Shown here: positions 58,213 to 64,000 of the stretch, in pieces
How the letters are laid out: each line of letters begins with the position of its first letter
Position numbering within the stretch: position 1 is the first letter of the stretch
Assembly: GCF_932526225.1 (NCBI RefSeq)
Contig: NC_064035.1
Span: 21,193,969 to 21,257,968, forward strand
DNA length: 64,000 bases
Source of the DNA: Nematostella vectensis
Taxonomy: Eukaryota; Cnidaria; Anthozoa; Actiniaria; Edwardsiidae
Reading direction: 5' to 3'
Notes under the pieces: model-generated
Seen by the model: only the letters and a program-made list of their open reading frames with translations
What the model was told of the DNA's origin: nothing
Database searches by the model: none
Translations under genes and position numbers: made by a program

Positions 58213-61200
58213 ATGGTTGAAGGCTTTCATAGAAAGTGCTCAATACTCGAAAGTAGAGCGGTGTATAGTGTTGGTTTGAGAAAAATACAAACTACATAGG
58301 TTTCCTAATCATCTAAATCCACACACATATATACTACTAATCATCTTATATCCATACACACATATATACAACTAATTATCTATATCCACACACATCTATA
58401 CTACTAATAATCTATATCCATACACACATATATATACTACTAATCATCTATATCCACACACATATATACTACTAATCATCTATATCCATACACAGACATA
58501 TACTACTAATCATCTATATCCACACACATTATACTACTAATCATCTATATCCATGCACACACATATTAATCATAGCAGTCTTTATATTCTTGCTAATTCC
58601 CTTATGTGGCTATAGACAGGGCTTCTGGAATTACGCGCTTGTGCGGAAGCGCGTAATTTGGCTTTCTCCACGTAATCCACAAATTTCTGCGTAATCCTGC
58701 ATAATTTGGCTAAATTTTGAAAGACAAAACATTTATTAAGTGCACAGCTGATGTGTTCTTTTAGGGTTCTTACCTCTATTTCTCGTAAAAAAAGACATTT
58801 TTCGTAAGAGTGCAATATTTCGAACTGAATTTCGAAAAACAAATAAAATGACTAGGCATTCTTTGCTAAACCGCGAAGGCCTAGGACTAATAATAAAATA
58901 CCTTTTTTAATTGGCTGGTGGCTAGGAGCCAATGAAAACTCGCCTAAGATATTTTTGCGCAAAAAATAAACCTTTTCAAGTTATTTCGTGCTTTCCTTCG
59001 GTACAAAATGTAGTTTTGGCGTAGCAGTTGATATTCCATGTAATTTAGCACGTAATTCAGTAAACAATCCCGCAAAATTTTGATTTTGAAAGAAAAATGT
59101 ATTGCAAAATCCAGCGTAATTTAGCGCGTAATGACTGATTTTCCGCATAATTTAGCGCGTAATTTAGCAAAGGATCCCGCGTAATTTTGAGTTTTTCTCC
59201 ACGTAATCCCAGAAGCCCTGAATAGATACCAAGGGTGTGTTCTCTTTATAGCATGAGTATTTCTTGCTAATTCTCTTATGTGGCTATAGATACCAAGGGT
59301 GTGTTCTCAGTCAGCCCCGAGGAGTGTGACATCCTCCCATTGAAGACCGCCTCCTTTAGAGTGACATTTAGACCAGTAAGACCCCACTGCTCTACACTTT
59401 TACAAGAATACTCTTGTTATAGTACTGAATGAGCTCCTTACAGTCTCATTTATACTCCATATGTATAGACAAATAGTTATGTGACTTAGTTTAACCTGTG
59501 GTTTTGCCTGTTCTACTTCCCTGCTTGTGTGTTTGTACTCATGGGAAGCCAGAGTCTGATTTTTCTACTGCTTCACTGCAACTAGTGTGTCACACACAGT
59601 ATATATGTTTTAAATGTTACATAACCAAAATTAAACATCTTAGGGAGTCCTAAGGTAGACTAGGCAATTGCTAAAAAAGGCAACTAAAGAAAATCTTCCT
59701 TAACAGAAGACATGGTTGTTTTACTTTTATATTTTTTGCATTGCATGTGGAATACATGGCAGAAATCTTGCAATCTCTACATTAATTGATCTGGATATTT
59801 TTAGTGGGCATGATATGCTTACTCTAATAGCTTATAATCTCATTTATAATCTATTTGGTATCAATCGCTCGTATCAATCGTATCAATGTTGAGCTACCAA
59901 AAGTGCAAAAGTTAAAAATTTTTGTGAACATTACACTCCCCTTTTCTCCCATTTTCACCCTCTTTGTTTTCCAGAATGCTGCAAATCAGTTTTTCAGTGC
60001 ACAGTTGGAATGTTTTGCTTCCTACAAGGTATGCAATAGCCAGTTGTTGGTAATTTCTAGAGTTGAAGAATAAGGAATTAACAATCAGCAGCAAAAGAAG
60101 GAAGAATATGGTCTCATGAACCTATTTTTTAGCCAAATATACTCTCACACATTTACTATAACTAGAAAGACTACAGCCACATCGTAAAAATGATGTGCAA
60201 TATGCCAAGGGGTGCGTAGGCGTGGTACAAACTTAATAAATGGAAGGCCATAGACTAGGGTCTGCGTAGGCATGGTTAAAACTTAAAAGAAGTGCCATAG
60301 GCCAGGGTCAGGGTAGGCCTGGTAAAAACTTAATAAAAGAAGTGCCATAGGCTAGGGTCTGGGTAGGCGTGGTAAAAACTTAATAAAAAAGTGCCATAGG
60401 CCAGGGTCTGGGTAGGCGTGGTAAAAACTTAATAAAAGAAGTGCCATAGGCCAGGCTCTGGGTAGGTGTGGTAAAAACTTAATAAAAGAAGTGCCATAGG
60501 CCAGGGTCTGGGTAGGCGTGGTAAAAACTTAATAAAAGTGCCATAGGCCAGGGTCTGGGTAGGCGTGGTAAAAACTTAATAAAAGAAGTGCCATAGGCCA
60601 GGGTCTGGGTAGGCGTGGTAAAAACTTAATAAAAGAAGTGCCATAGGCCAGGGTCTGGGTAGGCGTGGTAAAAACTTAATAAAAGAAGTGCCATAGGCCG
60701 GGGTCTGGCTAGGCATGGTAAAAACTTAATAAAAGAAGTGCCATAGGCCAGGGTCTGGGTAGGCGTGGTAAAAACTTAATAAAAGAAGTGCCATAGCCCA
60801 GAGTCTGGGTAGGCGTGGTAAAAACGTAATTAAAGAAGTGCCATAGGCCGGGGTCTGGCTAGGTATGGTAAAAACTTAATAAAAGAAGTGCCATAGGCCA
60901 GGGTCTGGGTAGGCATGGCCATCAAGGGGTTGTTACTGTACATGTTTACTTTTGTTTACCATATGTTGACTGTTTAGTTTTGTTTACTGAATGCTTGCTG
61001 TTTACTGCATGTTTAACCACAGGGTATGTAGGATTATTGTGATGACCCTTATTTGTGTTGTGTGGTTTTATTTGTGTCAGAGTATGCGAGATTATCGTCT
61101 CGTTGAGGACAATACATTCTGCCCTCCATGGTGCTTAACTCTAAACTCGACAGGTAAGGACCAATTGAAACAGCGATCACATATTGAAAAATATAAAAAA

Positions 61201-64000
61201 AACACGAGCATTGAAAACAAAAACATTGACAACAAAAACATTAAATACAAAATTATTTAAAACAGAAACATTGTCATAATAGAACATGGTTTTGGTATAC
61301 AATGTACAACATCACATCTATATATAATGATCTAATAACAACCATAGAAACCTTTCTCCTACATGCTAATACGACCATAGGAACCTTTCTCCTACATGCT
61401 AATACCACCATAGGAACCTTTCTCCTACATGCTAATACGGCCATAGGAACCTTTCTCCTACATGCTAATACGACCATAGGAACCTTTCTCCCACATGCTA
61501 ATACGACCATAGGAACCTTTCTCCTACATGCTAATACGGCCATAGGAACCTTTCTCCTACATGCTAATATGACCATAGGAACCTTTCTCCTACATGCTAA
61601 TATGACCATAGGAACCTTTCTCCTACGTACATGCTAATACGACCATAGAAACCTTTCTCCTACATGCTAATACGACCATAGGAACCTTTCTCCTACATGC
61701 TAATATGACCATAGGAACCTTTCTCCTACATGCTAATACGACCATAGGAACCTTTTTCCCACATGCTAATACGACCATAGGAACCTTTCTCCTACATGCT
61801 AATACGACCATAGGAACCTTTCTCCTACATGCTAATACCACCATAGGAACCTTTCTCCCACATGCTAATACCACCATAGGAACCTTTCTCCTACATGCTA
61901 ATACGACCATAGGAACCTTTCTCCTACATGCTAATACGACCGTAGGAACCTGTCTCTTACATGCTAATACAACCATAGGAACCTTTCTCCTACATGCTAA
62001 TACGACCATAGGAACCTTTCTCCTACATGCTAATACGACCATAGGAACCTTTCTCCTACATGCTAATATGACCATAGGAACCTTTCTCCTACATGCTAAT
62101 ACGACCATAGGAACCTTTCTCCTACATGCTAATACTACCATAGGAACCTTTCTCCTACATGCTAATATGACCATAGGAACCTTTCTCCTACATGCTAATA
62201 CGACCATAGGAACCTTTCTCCTACATGCTAATACCACCATAGGAACCTTTCTCCTACATGCTAATACGACCATAGGAACCTTTCTCCTACATGCTAATAC
62301 GACCATAGGAACCTTTCTCCTACATGCTAATACCACCATAGGAACCTTTCTCCTACATGCTAATACGACCATAGGAACCTTTCTCCTACATGCTAATACC
62401 ACCATAGGAACCTTTCTCCTACATGCTAATACGACCATAGGAACCTTTCTCCTACATGCTAATACGACCATAGGAACCTTTCTCCTACATGCTAATACCA
62501 CCATAGGAACCTTTCTCCTACTATACATGCTCGTACAGCAACAAGAACAGAAAAACAGACAGCACAGGCATCCTGTCAGTGCCATAGCCATGAAAATAAT
62601 CTTCTGAAAACTCTTATACTTTTTTATAAAAATGATATAAGTTGGTGAATTAATAAAATCCAGGTTCTATTTGAATCTTTCTTTTCACTAATTGTAAACA
62701 TTATACCTTTCTTATTCCAGTGACTTTTCTCCACTATTTAAAGCAAATTTCCCACCAAGATTGTGCATGTACAAGATATACTTGTTTTTGTGTCAGTGTC
62801 AACTCCCTTTACGGCTTATTGCTTTCTTGTTGTTAAACGTTCCAGGACATACATTTGCAATGGGTACAGAGACATTCATACCACGATTTGAATGGGACAC
62901 TAAGAACATGGTAAACTGGAGAGAACAAGTTTTTGATGATTTTTTTTTTACTGATGTATTTGTCTGACACAAGTTGTGATATTTTGTAGGTTTTCCCTGC
63001 CGTTACTCATGGACGGACCTCATACCGAACATTGCTGCTGGAGAATAAGGGGGCAAACCCAATTCATTTTGCATTTGAAGACGATCCAAATAGGTAAATG
63101 ATACTTCTTTCCAGGAACACAGGTCACAATTATTGAGAAATACCATGATCACCTCAAATTCTTTTGTTTTCTAAGGGAAGTTTAATGCTGTCATTAACAA
63201 AATTCCCTTTAAATATGTAGATTTCCATCATGCATTCATGATTTGTATTCCTAAAATTACTGGTAGAAGAGAGAAGTGAAGTATATAAAGTATTCTTTGT
63301 ATTTCTAAAAATCAACTAATAATCCCATGGAAAGGCAGGAAAATTTAATCATTGTGACGGGTATCTTGTGGTGGTGAGCTGTGGCCCGGTTGCCATGGTT
63401 CTCTGGGTAGCGCTTGGTCGGGCGACCAGTACGCGCTTCTATACCTAACCCCAATGTCCATGTTAATGTTCAATTTTAATAAGTCCATGTTTTTTTTCAT
63501 TTTCAGCCGCAAAATTTTGACCCACCCACTCACGCCACCCCAATACCCCTCCACCCACCCCACCCCACCCCAATACCCTTTCACTTTCCCCACCTCAATA
63601 CCCTCCACCACACCCACCCCAATACCCTTCTATCCATGCACACGCTTTTCTGTAAGTTCTGTTGTTCTCAACAACTAAGCAGTGTTGTCAAAATGTTATT
63701 TTTGAATACTCCATTTGTCATTATTCATTGGTTGCTGTTTTGTTTTTCAGGATATTCTCTTGTTTGCCCAGGACAGGACTTCTCACAGATCAATACCAGG
63801 TAATTTGTGATTTGGGAATTGTGGGTGGTGCTGTCTCTTATTTTTCCTTACGTAATGGAAAACCTTTGGGTGGGCAGGAACGACTCTTGAACACGACCTT
63901 ACATTGTTCTCTTATACGATCCTTATGACCTTACCTTGTTCTCTTATACGATCCTTATGACCTTACCTTGTTCTTTATACGATCCTTATGACCTTACCTT
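43818..64000 (+). CDS. CFAP65: CFAP65 (CCDC108), cilia- and flagella-associated protein, 5' part
   Basis: Coding starts at ATG 43825. Exons: 43818-43988, 44191-44329, 44712-44842, 45341-45455, 46980-47070, 54133-54284, 54407-54520, 54614-54722, 54887-55002, 55214-55363, 55611-55665, 55747-55820, 56228-56296, 57423-57509, 57746-57826, 57921-57975, 59290-59375, 59975-60028, 61081-61153, 62846-62910, 62990-63093, 63751-63799; 711 codons, then the gene leaves the window. All phases match. The N-terminus ([40 protein letters not shown]) and repeated MSP/ASH-like beta-sandwich segments ([38 protein letters not shown]) match CFAP65, a central-apparatus protein needed for flagellar motility. The family is usually about 1,900 aa. 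Intron 16 is GC-AG, exon 2 has tandem acceptors, and intron 5 is 7 kb of nested transposons. Confidence 0.92.
44152..44190 (+). other. 39-bp tandem-acceptor extension of CFAP65 exon 2
   Basis: The string ATCTATTTCAGGGGTCCTT occurs twice, with AGs at 44151 and 44190, 39 bp apart. Both acceptors keep the frame; use of the first adds 13 residues beginning GPYKPV. Confidence 0.6.
45706..46889. repeat. 37-bp C-rich minisatellite with 296-bp higher-order repeat
   Basis: After two 57-bp copies of a CTGTCTGAAATTGAGACACA unit come about 29 copies of GGCCCTGGGTCCCTCACCCC plus TCTGTCCCTTTGGACAC. The variant GGGTCATTCACC recurs 296 bp (8 units) apart. It lies in CFAP65 intron 4 and ends about 90 nt before exon 5. 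The template strand has four G-runs per unit. Stop-free plus frames of up to 357 codons are artefacts. Confidence 0.95.
47910..49060 (-). pseudogene. decayed piggyBac transposase, C-terminal half
   Basis: A minus frame at 48822-48382 shows [38 protein letters not shown] and a C-terminal cysteine-rich RING-like tail ([27 protein letters not shown]), all typical of piggyBac transposases. An upstream frame (49024-48770) gives [17 protein letters not shown] and [12 protein letters not shown]; a frameshift near 48820-48840 splits them. TTAA followed by CCCTTTATAGACC at 47906-47922 is a likely terminus. The N-terminal half and the other end were not found. Confidence 0.8.
49487..53965 (+). mobile_element. 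full-length Gypsy-type LTR retrotransposon
   Basis: 123-bp LTRs at 49487-49609 and 53843-53965 begin TGTAATG, end CATTACA and differ at one base (CCGC versus CCAC). A 5-bp target duplication TTGTT lies at 49482-49486 and 53966-53970. A primer-binding site TGGCGACGAGGAT begins 5 nt after the left LTR, and a polypurine tract GGGTGGGGCAG precedes the right LTR. It has the same orientation as the host gene CFAP65. Near-identical LTRs mean a recent insertion. Confidence 0.97.
49635..53657 (+). CDS. Gypsy Gag-Pol polyprotein (1340 aa, intact)
   Basis: A single frame starting [10 protein letters not shown], chosen because it is the first ATG after the primer-binding site. In order: Gag; two zinc knuckles ([27 protein letters not shown], about 208-245); aspartic protease (LDTGAS, about 311); reverse transcriptase ([13 protein letters not shown], and RIDDILIAG near 594 at the catalytic box); RNase H ([18 protein letters not shown]); integrase with an HHCC zinc domain (CTSC) and D,D-35-E core (HIDYAGPF about 1027, VSDNATAF about 1081, NGFAERY about 1117). 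The reverse-transcriptase box has Arg where Tyr or Phe is usual. No frameshift and no separate env. Domain order RT-RNaseH-IN is the Gypsy/Metaviridae type. Confidence 0.96.
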   Translation: MATYGKIDEFDRDSDSWEQYIERLNFYFEANGVTTSDDDLKIRRAILLSSVGKQTYKLMSDLLAPAKPGEKSYADLCTLVKSHFNPKPSESVQRHKFNNRFRLSGENVSDFVAALRNMAEYCNFGGSLENMLRDRLVSGINNERIQRRLLSEENLTFKKAYDIASSMETTAQHMADLQSAPSTLSSTSASVKKVSSSPLPRSKSENKECYRCGKNHHPSKCRFKEATCHYCKKKGHIVAKCLKKAKKSSETTKPNSNHHPKQGKPAIHVLDTDKEIEDEDIYPLFAVSQGNRQNPYLVDVELNGLKVQMELDTGASLSVIGEDIFDQLKNIEGSSLNLQDTKLTLKTYTGETIPVLGKLVVEVKYKDFFEHLPVIVVQGKVPSLFGRDWLQHVKLSWPEIFLVQVVSPDVSDLLKKHENLFKEGLGTIQGVKAKIYVDHQAKPKYFKPRTVEYARRQKVERELDRLLEEGTIRPVQFSEWATPIVPIVKSDESIRICGDFKVTLNQVSKLDNYPIPKTEDLLAQLGGGVQFTKLDLSQAYQQLELDEESKKYTTITTHKGLFEYNRLCYGIASAPGIFQRTMENLLQGIPNVVVRIDDILIAGKTSADHLKSLTEVLSRLDKAGVRLKRSKCIFQAPEVTYLGHRIDKDGIHPLDEKIKAIQESPRPSNLKELQAFLGMLNYYACYIPNITTILSPLHQLLVKDTPWNWSEAHEKSWNQAKSTLHSSQLLVHYSLERELTLACDASPYGLGCVISHVMDDGTERPISYASRTLSPAEKNYSQLDKEAAAIMFGVRKFHSYLYGRSFTIYTDHKPLLGLLQSTKQIPTSASPRILRWAVFLSGYSYTLVYREGQKNGNADGLSRLPLPNETRNVPVPGDIMFVMNHLEVNTPVKVKDIERWTSKDPILSAVRHQVMSGWPNSNDRIEFKPYSDRKHQLSCQDGCLLWGSRVVIPPQGRVKLLQELHDGHPGMVRMKMLARSYFWWPGLDADIEQKVKDCTSCQSNAKAPSTAPLHPWEWPSRPWSRIHIDYAGPFEGHMFLVIGDAYSKWIEVFKTNSSTAAVTIQKLRECFSVHGLPDIIVSDNATAFIGEEFALFMSENGIKHITSAPKHPASNGFAERYVRTFKETMKKMGGEKENLDTKLSRFLLSYRTTPHATTGKTPGELLMNRKLKTRLDLVNPLSQDTIRTRVEDKQLAQKKQHDNLVPLREFQVNDPVFVKNFSYGPKWLCGTIIQQSGPVSYVVQLSSGGVFRRHVDHLRLRTSTPTVANDLQSSTELAQVPMQTTVPKQIPEEFKEPEITVPEPSLEPKKTELPASEPASTLRRSTRLKTTPTHLKDYVC
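55014..55125. repeat. 13-bp tandem repeat
   Basis: About eight copies of TTAAGCTCAGTT(T/C)A directly after the CFAP65 exon 9 donor. Confidence 0.9.
56332..57297. repeat. 20-bp minisatellites in CFAP65 intron 13
   Basis: Two related blocks: 56332-56572 with TTGGTTATGACCATATTACC-type units, and 56862-57297 with about 22 copies of ATGGCCATGTTACCTTTGTC. Between them (56563-56680) is a fragment of the same dispersed element seen at 28558-28720. Confidence 0.93.
58020..58570. repeat. 32-34-bp AT-rich repeat with (AT)n microsatellite
   Basis: About ten degenerate copies of CATATATACTACTAATCATC then TATATCCACACA, interrupted by a 60-nt (AT)n tract at 58147-58206 and a unique 100-nt segment. It lies in CFAP65 intron 16. 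Confidence 0.9.
58617..59220. mobile_element. 604-bp hAT-like non-autonomous element
   Basis: Terminal inverted repeats CAGGGCTTCTGGAATTACG and the complement of CAGGGCTTCTGGGATTACG (18 of 19). Flanks TATAGA and AATAGA (5 of 6). Many subterminal GCGTAATTTAGC-type motifs, as expected for transposase-binding sites. The ends resemble those of the element at 47276-54068. Non-coding. It is inserted beside a duplicated splice acceptor of CFAP65 exon 17. Confidence 0.88.
60195..60918. repeat. about 50-bp minisatellite
   Basis: About 15 copies of GTAGGCGTGGTAAAAACTTA, ATAAAAGAAGTGCCATAGGC, CAGGGTCTGG in CFAP65 intron 18. Confidence 0.94.
61350..62522. repeat. 33-bp minisatellite open on both strands
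   Basis: About 36 copies of ACCATAGGAACCTTTCTCCT plus ACATGCTAATACG in CFAP65 intron 19. Thirty-three bases is eleven codons and neither strand has a stop in one frame, giving open frames of about 300 codons both ways. They overlap each other and lie in an intron, so they are not called genes. Confidence 0.95.
63515..63640. repeat. C-rich CCACCCCAATACCC tract
   Basis: A low-complexity tract in CFAP65 intron 21 with repeated CACCCCAATACCC. The complementary strand has many G3-G4 runs with short spacers, so G-quadruplex formation is plausible. Confidence 0.8.
63905..64000. repeat. start of a 28-29-bp tandem repeat at the window edge
   Basis: CTTATACGATCCTTATGACC plus TTACCTTGTT recurs at least three times and runs off the right edge, inside CFAP65 intron 22. 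Confidence 0.85.

Noticed and set aside
61623-62607. 300-codon repeat proteins on both strands
   Set aside because: 33-bp units give open frames on both strands, and the array lies within CFAP65 intron 19.

Overview
This window is animal nuclear DNA. Genes are split into many short exons with GT-AG introns, exon phases match across the splices I assembled, and introns carry DNA transposons, one LTR retrotransposon and many minisatellites. A cilium gene (CFAP65), a vertebrate-like Arp3, and piggyBac, MULE and Gypsy elements fit an early-branching or marine invertebrate such as a cnidarian; that is inference. All exon coordinates below were worked out by hand from splice signals, reading frame and phase.

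Layout. Positions 1-4858 are a 32-bp minisatellite. From 24932 down to 5474 (minus strand) runs an 18-exon gene of about 1673 codons whose product starts with an AGC-type pseudokinase and AGC C-tail, continues through a long low-complexity region and a CxxC/CxxC zinc-binding motif, and ends with a Dbl-homology (RhoGEF) domain and a PH domain. Its introns hold five large tandem arrays. From 40036 to 26674 (minus) lies a complete 16-exon ACTR3 (Arp3, 418 aa). One Arp3 intron carries a 5.8-kb MULE transposon with a MULE transposase and an oppositely oriented HMG-box/C2H2 gene; another carries a piggyBac-like element. A single-exon gene of unknown function (42669-41566, minus) lies head to head with CFAP65, which starts at 43825 on the plus strand and leaves the window after 22 recognised exons. 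CFAP65 intron 5 contains a nested stack: an outer DNA transposon with perfect 19-bp terminal inverted repeats holding a decayed piggyBac transposase and a nearly pristine 4.5-kb Gypsy element.

The RhoGEF and Arp3 genes both belong to actin regulation (Rho GTPase activation, and branched actin nucleation by Arp2/3), and CFAP65 belongs to motile cilia. I see no evidence that they are co-regulated. The least expected items are the pseudokinase-RhoGEF fusion, the intronic arrays whose units carry splice-site-like sequence on the host gene's sense strand, and the MULE with regulatory-type cargo.

Roughly 18-19 kb of the window is tandem repeat. The long open frames inside the arrays (up to 670 codons) come from stop-free repeat units and are not annotated as genes.
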